A stretch of DNA of 64,000 bases from contig JAYJMM010000119.1 of assembly GCA_037349105.1 (NCBI GenBank), positions 6,025,001 through 6,089,000 on the forward strand. Direction: 5' to 3'. Below the pieces are notes generated by a model. The model was given only the letters and a program-made list of their open reading frames with translations, was not told where the DNA came from and made no database searches. Below are positions 49,795-63,000 of the stretch, one piece after another. Origin of the DNA: Limnomonas spitsbergensis. Lineage: Eukaryota > Chlorophyta > Chlorophyceae > Chlamydomonadales. Numbering within the stretch: the stretch's first letter is position 1; each line of letters opens with the position of its first letter. The position numbers were made by a program, and so were the translations under genes.

Positions 49795-51091
49795 CATCTA
49801 GCGAAGGCTGGCTAGGTACAAGATGTCCGGAAGGGCTATCCAAGGAAGTAGGCCCGAGACCTAGCTCAGAAGGAGTAAGGATTATAACGGCACATGACGT
49901 ATTATAAAACATTTCACTGATTTTGGCGGAGGAGTTTCATGAAGTTAGTGAACTACTGGTCAGCAAAAAGAAAGCTGCCACAGCCCAGACTTCCCAATGG
50001 GGTTCAAACCCTTATGCACACACCAGTGTTGTTTTACGCCCTGTGCAGCCATACGACATAACGCCTACCAGTATTGATTTTCCTTACAGAAAAACAGAGA
50101 AGAAAAAGGACAGACACAAGTATACCACTGCAGCAAACTGGGGCATGGCATCCGTACTGCAGCAAAATGTGCGCAGAGATAGTCACAATTGTGGACAGTA
50201 AACTAGGCAGGCGCAACTAACAGAAATCTGGTTGGAGCAAGACTGCATGCCACCAAACTATAGCATGCACACGCTGAACTTCTGCAAGCTGTCAGGTACT
50301 AACAAGCCGTCGGCAGTTACTTGAATCATCATAACTTCGTCAATCAAGCCGAGTGAGCTCAATTGCTTGTCAAGAAGAAGAGGAAGACTCAAGACTGGTA
50401 AGCTGAAAAATTGCACTCCAGCATTATGTAATTACGAACCGTAACAAAGTGTTAACACTATTAGTTTGTTTTCTCGCCCCAGTGCGATCAGTTCAAATAA
50501 ATAAATTAACAAGCACATGCATTTGTTCCTTGTTACAGAGAACCTCCTGCAAGCCGCCTACACAGTCTGAATCACGTGCAGATCATAGCGACCCATGCCA
50601 AACATGACTCAAAGTATCAAATAAAAACCAATCGCTGATGAGCTATGCTAGTTCAGATACAAGAGCGCTCTGCCGCCCTTTATTGAAAACAGGCATCCTA
50701 GCAGTTATAGGTAACAGGTCCATACATTACAGGTAGTCCAAGTGTCATGTAGGTTGTGTCTAGGTGCAGCACGTATAGTGCATTATCCGACTAAATCCCT
50801 CATATACTTTGTGAGCTCCATTCCATTCGAAACCGTTTGCAAGTTGTTCCAAAGGTAGTGGCAGAGTCGACCCATTCTAGGCGGTAGCATCCATGGTATT
50901 GCTTCAGCCCAGGCAGGCAAACCTCACTTATTTCTGTTTTCACAGTTACGCCGGGTATCCACCGGCAAAAAGGCATCAACTCAGCGCTGCATTGACACCC
51001 TCATCCGTTCGTCAACACCTCCCATTCCTTTTCCATTTTGGCAGGCACAGACCCACCTGTGGGTTTATCAGGAGATCAGCAGGCACTCTGT
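49795..51091. other. Unique spacer between the tandem array and the large gene
   Basis: This is single-copy DNA that includes the original right flank of block B. I see no coding exon. It lies downstream of the large minus-strand gene and so should contain its 3' untranslated region. It is more A/T-rich than the array, particularly around 50400-50530. Confidence 0.6.
50727..50731 (-). terminator. Candidate polyadenylation signal TGTAA
   Basis: TGTAA on the minus strand, about 360 bases after the stop codon of the large gene. TGTAA is the usual signal in chlorophycean algae. An AATAAA on the same strand at 50679-50684 is an alternative. Neither is proven. Confidence 0.3.
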
Positions 51092-54000
51092 TTAAGACCG
51101 CATAATCATGACGGCACCCCTGGCCTGCCCCAGCAAGGAGATGAGCCCCCGGCTGCCAGACACTGACTTGCAGCCCTGGGGGAGCTGCAGCGCCGTCATC
51201 TCAAACTCCCCAGACTCTACCGCCTTGTTCGCTTTACCGGTGAAGGAATGGCCTTCTAGTTCCAGCTGGTGGGAGAGGAAGGCAGGCAGGCGGGTGCGGC
51301 AGTGAGGAGATGCCAGAAACATCAGGCCATGGGCTACACAGCCTTAGGTAGGGCCTTATAAAACATCCACCAACAAATATCTACCAACAAATGATTTCAG
51401 AACATGTCAAGCACGGCAAACCGGAAGAAAGGAAAAGGTGCAATGAACTCCCCGCCTGTCCCGCACCTCCTGGATGTCTCCGAGGTACTTTTCATATGCC
51501 ACTCGGCGGAAGTCTGCCATCAGGTGTCTCTCCCTCTGTGTCGAGGTGTTCACAGAGCACACCTGGGAGCAGGGCGGTGTTTCTTTTTTCGGCGACAAGT
51601 TAAACTTCGGCAGGCCCTGCCCAGCAGCCGCCAAAGGCCACATTTTGGGACCACAGCTGGACCGGCCTGCAGCTGGTAAAGAAAGCAGCAAGGCTGGCCA
51701 GCGGCCGGAGTGTGGCTGACAAGTAGCTGAGACATGAAAAAATAAACACTGGTGTAGGGTGGCCTTCCGTTTCAGGGTGATAAACCATCAGCAATCGTAA
51801 CAAGAAGGAACTGGGAATAACTAACCCCAGTGCTGCATTTGGACGAGCAAGGTGCAGCCACAACGCAGCTTGAACAACCTCAGTAGGAGCAAAAAAGCTC
51901 AAGTTGTCATCACATGAATCCATGCCATAATGTCGGGAAAGCAGCGGTCCTCCAAAACATTCATGTACCGTACGCAGCCATCCTTTGAGCAAGACAAACC
52001 TAAGACCTGAACCCTAGGGCAGAACCTCCTACCGTTATTTTCAGAGGTCCTCCTTTTCTCTGGTTCGTGTTTCGTCAAGACAAAGCAACAATTGTGCCGC
52101 GCACCTGCCCCAGCGTGAGCTTGGTTCCTTTCTTGTGCTTGAGCAGCTTGTCACATACAAACTCCAGCAACGGCAGACACCACGCCTCCATCATGAGCAG
52201 CAGCCGCAGCCGGCCGCGGTTGTACAAGGAGTTGACGGCGTCGGCTGCTTTTGGCGTAATGACGATGATGGGGATCTGACACACCAGAAGGGGCGGGGGA
52301 CAGCAGGGTGGTTGGGGGCATGATCGGAATGAATTCAGAACGGGGAGGGACAACCAACAGCAGCAGAAGCAGCATCAGGGGCGGGGATATCGGGTTAAGA
52401 GTTTAGAGGGAGGGGTGTGTGACCTGGGAAGGGACAAAGCAATGAGCTAAAACCTAGACTTGCCCATGCAAAATATGTCCCTCAGGCGAGCCGCCCTCCA
52501 TCCACGTCCCAGGTTGCAACACTCTTCCTTGAGTAACAGATTGAGTCGTGGTGGGAGTTAAGTGGCGCCACTCGGGGCCGCGTTCCAATTAGGAGTTGGC
52601 ATCCCAACAGGCACTTGGCTCCCTTGAAACTCCTCCCTCCCCGCGGATCCACCTTCTTCTGTCCTCCCCAAGGAAGTACCCCCGAAACAACCTGAAATCT
52701 GCCCCCTGTTCAGGACTGCCACTCCAGCGGATCCGAATCCAGTGGATCCGAAACCATACCTGAATCTGCCCCCTATTCAGGACTGCCACCCCAGTGGAGC
52801 CGAATCCAGTGGATCAGAAACCATACCTGAATCTGCCCCCTGTTCAGGACTGCCACTCCAGCGGATCCGAATCCAGTGGATCAGAAACCACACCTGAAAT
52901 CTGCCCCCTGTTCAGGACTGCCACCCCAGTGGAACCGAATCCAGTGGATCAGAAACCATACCTGAATCTGCCCCCTGTTCAGGACTGCCACCCCAGTGGA
53001 TCCCAGTTCGTTATTAATGGATCAGTGACCACACTCCACCGCCTGAGTGTCCTAGCATCAAAGCATTACATGGATTTCTTGTTACCTGAACCATAGCCCC
53101 CCCGTTCCAGGGTATAGAGTCCCATGCTCCCCACCTCCTCTCTACCATGTCTCCCTGACCTAACGGCAAGGCTCAGGGTTTAAGAGGGTTCAGGCTTTTG
53201 GGTTGTGGGCTTAGGGTTTACAAATTACCTGAAGCCTGTTGATGATGGCAAGCCCGACAGACCCCAGCTTGGTCTCCGTGCTGGCGAGGTTGTTGGACGG
53301 GACGACAGCGGTGGTGACGTCGTTGTCCTCAATGTAGCGATGCATGGCATCCAGCAACGTAGCACCACGGACCTACAGCATACAGCGTCAAATGTCGTGC
53401 CAGATGTTGCGGACTTGTGGTGTTTCTTAGGATGCCAGATGCTTCAGCGGAGGGTGACTTTCACAAAGTATGAACAACATAGGATTCACGTTAGATCTAC
53501 ACTAATCAGGGGGATCCTCAACCCTAAAACGTACACCCAGCTGTGCAAGCACCCTGTCCACTTACCCCTCCACAACAAAGCAGCAGCTTTTAAGCAAATA
53601 CGATTGAGGCATTTCGTCCTCATCACAAGACCCTATCCATCTCTACCCACCATTTACCAAGTCACAAACACCACTCACCCACAACACCCACTCACCACAC
53701 CACTCACTCACCCACACCACTCACTCACCCACAACACTCACTCACCACACCACTCACTCACTCACCACACCACACACTCACCCACACCACGCACTCACCC
53801 ACACCACTCACTCACTCACCACACCACTCACTCACCCACAACACTCACTCACCACACCACTCACTCACCCACACCACTCACTCACCCACAACACTCACTC
53901 ACCACACCACTAACTCACACACACCACTCACTCACTACACCACTCACTCACCCACACCACTCACTCACTCACCCACACCACTCACTCACCCACAACACTC

Positions 54001-57000
54001 ACTCACCACAACACTCACTCACCCACACCACTCACTCACCCACAACACTCACTCACCACACCACTAACTCACACACACCACTCACTCACACACACCACTC
54101 ACTCATTCACCACACCACTCACTCACCCACACCACTCACTCACCACACCACTAACTAACACACACCACTCACTCACCCACAACACTCACTCACCACACCA
54201 CTCACTCACCCACACCACTCACTCACCCACAACACTCACTCACCCACAACACTCACTCACCACACCACTCACTCACTCACCACACCACTCACTCACCACA
54301 CCACTCACCCACACCACTCACTCACCACACCACACCAATAACTCACACACACCACTCACTCACTCACCACACCACTCACTCACCCACACCACTCACTCAC
54401 CCACACCACTCACTCACCACACCACTAACTCACACACACCACTCACTCACCACACCACTCACTCACCCACACCACTCACTCACCCACACCACTCACTCAC
54501 CACACCACTCACTCACCCACACCACTCACTCACCCACAACACTCACTCACCACACCACTAACCCACACACACCACTCACTCACTCACCACACCACTCACT
54601 CACCCACACCACTCACTCACCCACACCACTCACTCACCCACACCACTCACTCACCACACCACTAACTCACACACACCACTCACTCACAACAATCACTCAC
54701 TCACCCACATCACTCACTCACCACACCACTAACTCACACACACCACTCACTCACTCACCACACCACTCACTCACCCACACCACTCACGCACCCACACCAC
54801 TCACTCACCACATCACTAACTCACACACACCACTAACTCACACACACCACTCACTCACTCACCCACACCACTCACTCACCACACCACTCACTCACCACAC
54901 CACTAACTCACACACACCACTCACTCACCCACCCACACCACTCACTCACCCACACCACTCACCCACCCACCCACACCACTCACTCACCGACACCACTAAC
55001 TCACCCACACCACTCACCCACCCACCCACACCACTCACCCACCCACACCACACACCCACCCACCCATACCACTCACTCACCGACACCACTCACTCACCCA
55101 CACCACTCACTCACTCACTCACTCACACCACTCACTCACCCACACCACTCACCCACCACCTGCACCACTCACCTGCACATCCATGGTCATGTCCACAGGC
55201 CCACAGGGTCGCTTGGGTCCCAGTCGTGCCATATACCTGTCCATGAGGGCATGCCCTCCCGGCAGCTGAGACTCGTCCCCCACAAACGTCACGAGGCGCA
55301 CCAGATCCCTGCAGAAAATGCAAATAGGAAGAAACAATGAGCGGAGGAAAATAATACGCCACCTGCATGTAGGCGCGGAAGGCAGGTACGTCTACTCTAT
55401 TTCGTCCGCAAAGGAATCATCTGATCCATGAAGAGAAAATACAGGTAAAAATCGGAATACAAAGAAATATAAATACTTATAAACAAATAGGAAGAAACAA
55501 GGAGCGGAGGGAATAAATACGCCACCCTCACATATACGTGGTAGGCAGCTTCATCTCCTACTTCCCTGCAGTAACATTGTGTGATCCATGCAGGTCAATG
55601 TTCCAGATCTACATGGATCTGCTGCTGGATCCACATTGGATCTTCCAGCTCACCTCCCTGGTCGAGACAGTCCCAGGGCCATGCGGACGCCTATCAGGCA
55701 GCTGAGAGACTCGTCCAGAAATACCACAAACGTGCTGCCATTGGGGTCCTTGCGGTGCATCTGATGATGAGGCGGGAGAAACAGGGTTGGAGGATGTTAG
55801 AATTGGGAACAGACAGGAAAAGGAAAATAATGACATGAGCAGGGTTGAAATATATAGCTACACATGACCTCTGATCATCAAAAGACAACGAAAGCAAGTT
55901 AAAGGATTTGTAGGCACACTTTTTGGCCAGCGGCCCCTTTAGGAGATCCCTCATAACAATCAGTCACCAATCATTGGAGAAGAATGCGTCTGTGACCCAT
56001 CAAGCTCTCACCGCACGTGGTACAAGCAAGTTATAATAACAATCAGACACCATCCATCAAGCTCACCGTGCGCGGTACAAGCAAGTGATGATAACAATCG
56101 GACACTCATCAATGAAAAGCGTGGTCCATCAAGTTCACCGTGCGTGGTACGAGCAAGTGATAATAACAATTGGACACCCATCAATGAAAAGCGTCTGTGG
56201 TCCGTCAAGCTCTCACCGCACGTGGCACGATGATCTGCGGTACTTTCAGATCTAGGGATTCCCGATCAGGATCGTACTGGCCCTGCTGGTCGTGTAGCTG
56301 TTGAAGCTGTTGCTGTCGCGTCTGCTGTTGCGCCAGCTGCCTCTTCTTGAGGATGGACGCCGTGATGTTGAGCATGCTGAGCATGTCCGTGAACCTTCTG
56401 TCGGTGTTCTGCTGCAGGGCTACATCCAGCAGCAGGTGCAGGTCGTCCGTGCACGACATCAAGGGGGGCGCCTGATCCACCTGCAAAAAACGGAAATTTT
56501 CGATTTTGAAAATCAAATTTAAAAATCCAAAATTCGGTATGTCTTAGGGACAGAGCAGTGTTGACTGTTTGTAAAACGTCAAAGGTTTACCAACACATCG
56601 AAGCCTCGGTGTGATTGTTTGTCATCCGTTTTTGTACCTGTACCGCCGCCAGGGCTGCTCCTGGGATGTGGCTGAGGTCCCCCATGTCGATGCTGACGTG
56701 CAGCAGGTTGCCGCGGACGGTGAGTTTGGGCTTGAAGTGCTGGTTGCTGGACAGGAGGCGCTGCAGGCTGGGGAGGTGGAACAAGTACCTGGGATGTGTT
56801 GGAGGGGGCCATTGGCAAAAAGGGGAGTAATGCTAGGAAATTAAAGATGCATGGGGGGTGGGAGGGGGGCACATACTTAAATAGAGAGTGGCTGAGTCAC
56901 AGAAACAATCAAATTTGAAAGCTAAGTGTAAATTCGTGGTCCTTTGGGCAAGGTTCTACAGCTCAGAAATCAATTCTGAGCGTCTATTTTTGCACCCAGT

Positions 57001-60000
57001 GTGGACCGTGCATACATATACTATCAGCAAGGTCAATGTTCCGAATTTTCGTTCCAGGAGCTATTTTTTGCTTCCCGGCAGTCTTGCCTCGAAGTTCTTG
57101 CTCAGTCAGGAACCGTCCGAATCATGGAAAACGGTGATTCATGTGTCTATGAAACAATGGAGGCATGTGTGGGAGCAAAGTTCTCCTCAGAGCAGCCCCC
57201 GCCCCTCACCTCTGCAGCCCGACAGCCAGCTGCCCCTTGCAGCCTGCCTTGGCCTGGTCCACAGCCTGGCCCATAAGATCGCTGGTGAGCTGGGAAGCCA
57301 TCAGCTGCGGCGGGTGGAGTGCAGGTGCAGAGGCCATCATAAAAGGGCAGAGGCTGTCAGAAAAGGTTTGCAGAGGCCGACAGAAAAGGTTTGCAGAGGT
57401 TGTGAAGACAAGACGGAGAGGCTGTTCATCCACACTTTCGGAGGACATATCCATTATCCAGTTAACGGTACGCGCCTTGGAACAAGGTCAAATGAGCAAT
57501 GGCTGAAGTAATCAGATCTTAAAACGAAGGTGGAGTGCTGAGCACGCCTATACAAATACCCAATGGGGTTGGGTGAGACAAAAATCACACAATCCAGTTG
57601 CCGCCAACACCTCTGACAAGATTTGCGCAAGATTTGCGGCATACGCTCCTCTGACGGCGTTCGTGATGACAAAACGACCTCTGTGCCATGCACCTCAATA
57701 CACTGGCACCGTCTTCCAAAATCTACGCCTCTGTTTCTAAAACCTTGAAGCCCAAACCCTTCCTAAACCTACGCCCCAGTGCCCTATGTGTTTATTCCTT
57801 TACCTCTATGTTGACCCCGCCTGCCTTCTGCGAGAGGATGATGCTCCCGTACGACCTCGCGACCGCCATATTTTCCGTCATGAACACCTGCAGCACCATG
57901 CAGGGCAGGACAGCAGGGCACACACTCATGAGATGCAGGGCAGGGCAGGGCAGGGCAGGACAGGGCAGCAGTGACAAGACAAGACGCCCTAAACTAAGTT
58001 TAGGGTTTAGGGTTAAGCAGGGCAGCTAAACTGCTTAAGTGCTAAACTAAGTAGGGCAGCAGTGAGGTTACTGAAGAGAGGCGGGGCAGCGCAGCAGTGA
58101 ACAAAATGATGAGACACCCTGAGGCATGTATACGGCCGGAGGCAAATGCTCAGAGGCGAATTGAACACCCTGAGGCAGCCAGGTGCCAGAGAAGGCGGGA
58201 AATCCATGCAAACCAGTGCTGTGCGATTGTGCCGTAATTCAGAAATTGTTTGAGTAATTACGGTTCCTTTTCGTTCAAGAACCTGAATTTGTCCTGAAAT
58301 TAAGGTCACCCTCTGGTCACCCTCTGAGACACTCCTTTGGTCACTATTTTGGTCACCCCATTTGTCACTCCCTTGATCACTCTTTCTGTCACCCCTTGGT
58401 CACACCTGTGAGATCATGGATGCCTTGGTCTTGGCCTTCATGTACATGGCCTTCCGCAGGAACTCTAGATCCAACAACCCCTCACTCGTGCTGCACAAGA
58501 CCAGGTCCCGCGCCCGACAACAAGACATCCACTGCACCCCCCGCTTTATAAGCAGCTGCAGACAGGACAGAAGTTGACAGGGGGTGGGGGGCGCAGGAGT
58601 TGGCAGGGGGTGAGGGGTGCAGGACTTGACAGGGGGTGGGGGTGGGGAGTGCAGGAATTGATAGGGGATGGAGGGTGCAGGAGTTGACAAGGGGTGGGGT
58701 GTTGTGTACGAGGGTGCTTTGGGTCATGAGGAATGTTGGGTTCATTGCACTCCCTAAGTGTTCCCCGTAGATAGATGCAGAAGCAGGCATTGCAGGAAGA
58801 ATGCAGATCGGGCATGAGGTTGATCCCCCCGTGCTTGGGGGGCCCTCTACCTTCTGGGACCACAAATTGAGCTCTTGGAGGCATCCCACCTGGACCCCCC
58901 CTTAAGGGGGGGCAAAGGGGATCTCAAGCAAACCCTCTGGCCAGGGCGTTCAAACGAGGCTCACTGTGCCTAATGCTTTGGGAGCTGCAGAAGACTAGTA
59001 TGGGCACCGAGGACATCTCCTCACCCTTAATAGATTCCACAAGGAGGCTGCTCGGTGGACGCCTTGAAAACACAGGCTTGCCCCTGAAACGCGATCGCTC
59101 AAACCAGTGTCCCTACTCCCCTCCATCTTCCATTAAATGAAAGTACGAATTTGTGTCACAAGTTATCCTTCCTGAGTGCATTTGCAGTCACCCTTTCTCT
59201 CCTGCCCTGAAGTCCCATGCACCAGGGGTCTTTGGCGCATCTCTGCTCCCTCCCCTCCTCCTTTCCAGAGTGCCCTCCCCAGTTGATCCCTCCCTCCCCA
59301 ACTTCCTTTCCAGAGTGCCCTCCCCAGGTGATCCCTCCCTCCCCACCTTCCTTTAAAGAGTGCCCTCCCCAGTTGATCCCTCCCTCCCCAGCTTCCTTTC
59401 CTGAGAGCCCTCCCCACTCCCCAGTTGATCCCTCCCTCCCCAACTTCCCTTCCTGAGTGCCCTCCCCAGTTGATCCCTCCCTCCCCAGCTTCCTTTCCAG
59501 AGTGCCCTCCCCAGTGGATCCCTCCCTCCCCAACTTCCCTTCCTGAGTGCCCTCCCCAGTTGATCCCTCCCTCCCCAGCTTCCTTTCCAGAGTGCCCTCC
59601 CCAGTTGATCCCTCCCTCCCCAGCTTCCCTTCCAGAGTGCCCTCCCCAGTTGATCCCTCCCTCCCCAGCTTCCTTTCCTGAGAGCTCTCCCCAGTTGATC
59701 CCTCCCTCCCCAACTTCCCTTCCTGAGTGCCCTCCCCAGGTGATCCCTCCCTCCCCAACCTCCTTTCCTGAGTGCCCTCCCCAGTTGATCCCTCCCTCCC
59801 CAACTTCCTTGCCAGAGTGCCCTCCCCAGTTGATCACCTCAATGGGCGTGAGCTGCAGCATCTTAACCAGCCCATCCGCCCCCAGCACAAAGGCATCTGG
59901 GTACCAATTGAGCTGCATGGCAGAGATGCCGGTGCCAGTGGCCTCGGCCGCGTCGGTCTCCAGCAGGTCGGGGCTGGTGAAGCGCTGCTCCCGTTGATTG

Positions 60001-63000
60001 TATTGGTAGCCGCCGCGCCGCGACTGTGGGATGATGATGACGTTTGCCCTCTTAAAACCTGAGGGGTGCAGGTGTTTCGAATGAGTGCTATTACGGTCTG
60101 TGTCACGTTTCCAAGATGCAGGCGAGCTACATTTAGATAGTTCAGTACTTTTTTAAATTGTGAGTTTGAGGGTGGGTATTCAAGGGTCGGGTCAACGGCC
60201 AGATGGGTGCTAGGCTGCAAGGTAGCTGTGTCCATATATACTCCTGTTTAATACCATAGATTGCTCCCAGCTTTAATGCCGTATTGTTTTGCTGCTTGTT
60301 AATGTTGGTGAAAAAATGCTTCCTCTGCCGTAAATGACTCGGTACAGAATATGAAGGTACCCTGCCGCGTATCGACACATCCATCCTCCATAAACCACTC
60401 AGCAATGCCTAGCCAGACCATTCAGTGCTGCATCAGTTCTCTGCCTCAGATGCCCATATCTTGTAATTTATGCCACCAATCTCAGGAGGGAAGAGAAGCT
60501 GGGATCACTCTCAAGTCAAGTAGGAGGAGAAGGGCATGCACAAGTTTTGAGGGGGCACAATGCCAATGGGCAGGGCATGGACCAGGGTTGATGCTTCCAT
60601 TAGGCAGAAAATGCCTCCCCCCCCCCTACCCCCTTCTCTTACCATAAAACTGATGGTCCAGCAGCATGCGTGTGCATGCCTCCTGCTGCTCATCGTTGAT
60701 GTGGAGAATCACGTGCGTGCTGGAGGGGGCCTCCGCACCGGACATGTCGGTCAGCGCTAGGGCCAGCTGCATGCATATAGCATCAAATAATGATTACAAA
60801 ATGAAATGAAATACGAAGCAAGAATAAGTCGGCAGAGCAGCATGCGGCGCATATCCGTAAACCCTCACGTCCTGAACCCTCTTGTCCTGAACCCTCACGT
60901 CCTGAACCCTCACGTCCTGAACCCTCACGTCCTTAACCCTCACGTCCTGAACCCTTACGTCCTGAACCCTCACATCCTGAACCCTCACGTCCTGAACCCT
61001 CACGTCCTGAACCCTCACGTCCTGAACCCTCACATCCTGAACCCTCACGTCCCTGAACCCTCACAACCTGAACCCTCACGTCCTGAACCCTCACATCCTG
61101 AACCCTCACGTCCTGAACCCTCATGTCCTGAACCCTCATGTCCTGAACCCTCACGCCCTGAACCCTCACGTCCTCAACCCTCACGTCCTGAACCCTCACA
61201 TCCAGAACCCTCACGTCCCTGAACCCTCGCGTCCTGAACCCTCACGTCCTGAACCCTTGCGTCCTGAACCCCCACGTTCCTGAACCCTCACATCCTGAAC
61301 ACTCACGTCCCTGAAGCCTCACGTCCCTGAACCCTCACGTCCTGAACCCTCACGTCCTGAAGCCTCACGTCCTGAAGCCTCACGTCCTGAAGCCTCACGT
61401 CCTGAACCCTCACGTCCTGAACCCCCACGTCCTGAAGCCTCACGTCTTGAACCCTGACGTCCTGAACCCTCACATCCCTGAACCCTCACGTCCTGAACCC
61501 TCACGTCCTGAACCCTCACGTCCTGAACCCTCATGTCCTGGACCTTCACGTCCTGAAACCTCACATCCTGAACCCTCACGTCCCTGAACCCTCACGGCCT
61601 GAACCCTCACATCCTGAACCGTCACGTCCTGAACCCTCACGTCCTGAACCCTCATGTCCTGAACCCTCACGTCCTGAACCCTCACATCCTGAACCCTCAA
61701 GTCCTGAACCCTCAAGTCCTGAACCCTCACGTCCTGAACCCTCACGTCCTGAACCCTCACGTCCTGAAGCCTCACGTCCTTAACCCTCACGTCCTGAACC
61801 CTCACGTCCTGAACCCTCATGTCCTGAACCCTCACGTCCCTGAACCCTCAAGTCCTGAACCCTCACGTCCTAAACCCTCACGTCCCTGAACCCTCACGTC
61901 CTGAACCCTCACGTCCTGAACCCTCACGTCCTGAACCCTCATGTCCTGAACCCTCACGTCCTGAACCTTCACGTCCTGTACCCTCACGTCCTGAACCCTC
62001 ACGTCCTGAACCCTCTTGTCCTGAACCCTCTTGTCCTGAACCCTCATGTCCTGAACCCTCATGTCCTGAACCCTCACGTCCTGAACCCTCACGTCCTGAA
62101 CCCTCACGTCCTGAACCCTCACGTCCTGAACCCTCACGTCCTGAACCCTCACGTCCTGAACCTTCACGTCCTGAACCCAAGTCATGGGTGTTAGTTTGCA
62201 TTGCATGACTTACCTGTGCCATGACGCGGGACTGACAGCTGTGCTTGGGCGTCTTGGAGTCCACCTCATGGTGTCCCACAAGCAGGCCAGGTCGGAAACG
62301 AGCGACCAGGTCATAGGGATCTGATGTCCAGAGGTCCTGTGGGGGGAAGAGTGACCTATGTGAGAGAGTTGCCAGAGTGGAAGGAGGAGGACCCATGTAA
62401 AAGTGTGGCATATGCAAGGGAGTGATTCGGGTTGAAAGAGTATCCCATATGGATGGGTAATGACTTATGAGTGATGACACGGGAGGAAAAGTTACATGCG
62501 GGGAGGGTTGCACAGGTGAAACAGTGGTGGAGTAGGAGGTGGACACGGGGGAGTGCGAGACATGGGTAGATGAGTGACATTGGTGACTGATATGATTGAA
62601 AGAGTGACCAGGGTGGGTGGTAGTCTCGGGCGGAAGAGAGACGTGAGTAGAGGAGTGACCTGGGGAGGAGTGGCCCAGGTGAAGGAGCGAGCCGGTGAAA
62701 GGTACACTGGTGTGAAAGAGTGACCCAGGTAGGAGTGCATCATCCCTGGTGGGAAGGGCGGACGCCGCTGTATTATTTACACAGCTATTTTAACCCGGGA
62801 CAACCTGCTTTGATGGAGACCTGGTGATTGATGGTCATGGTTCAAGTGTAGCTTCATCCCATGGCTATACGTGATTTCCTCAACTCCCAATGACCCGTAG
62901 GAGTGGAAAACGACATTTTCTTTGCTCCCCCCTCTCTGGTTTCCAAACCTGTTTTGTTGTATCCAGATCTTCCTCCCTCCCTATGGGTTTTTTTCAAACC

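Larger units (their letters stand above)
52105..55760 (-). other. Universal stress protein (UspA-like) domain, exons 11-14 of the large gene
   Basis: Exons 11-14 (about residues 501-686) read FVVFLDESLSCLIGVRMALGL, then RDLVRLVTFVGDE, LLDAMHRYIEDNDVTTAVVPSNN, KLGSVGLAIINRLQIPIIVITP. This follows the family order: a first strand with an acidic residue and serine, a helix, a second strand, a later helix leading to a VVxS-like strand, and a closing GSV....PV.VV-type strand. The G-x2-G-x9-G ATP loop of ATP-binding members is not evident (SNNLASTETKLGSVG), so nucleotide binding is doubtful. Exons 14-16 (LLLMMEAWCLPLLEFVCDKLL to GQARGAVMIMRS) could be a second, diverged copy of the fold. Confidence 0.6.

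Noticed and set aside
53205..54158. 317-codon plus-strand frame rich in Thr/His/Ser
   Set aside because: It runs antisense over exon 13 and then through the CACTCA array.
56217..56480. VPS13-like APT region suggested by LDLKVPQIIVP
   Set aside because: The neighbouring exons do not fit VPS13 order, and the following exons form a UspA-like fold.
59156..59997. Long open frames of 190-251 codons across the 45-bp array, both strands
   Set aside because: The period is a multiple of three, so no stop can arise; the peptides are pure unit repeats and the array lies inside an intron.
60867..62178. CRISPR array
   Set aside because: Units are contiguous 15-mers without unique spacers, in a eukaryotic intron.
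60794..62546. Repeating pentapeptide frames (VQDVR, GSGRE, NPHVL)
   Set aside because: Artefacts of the 15-bp intronic satellite.
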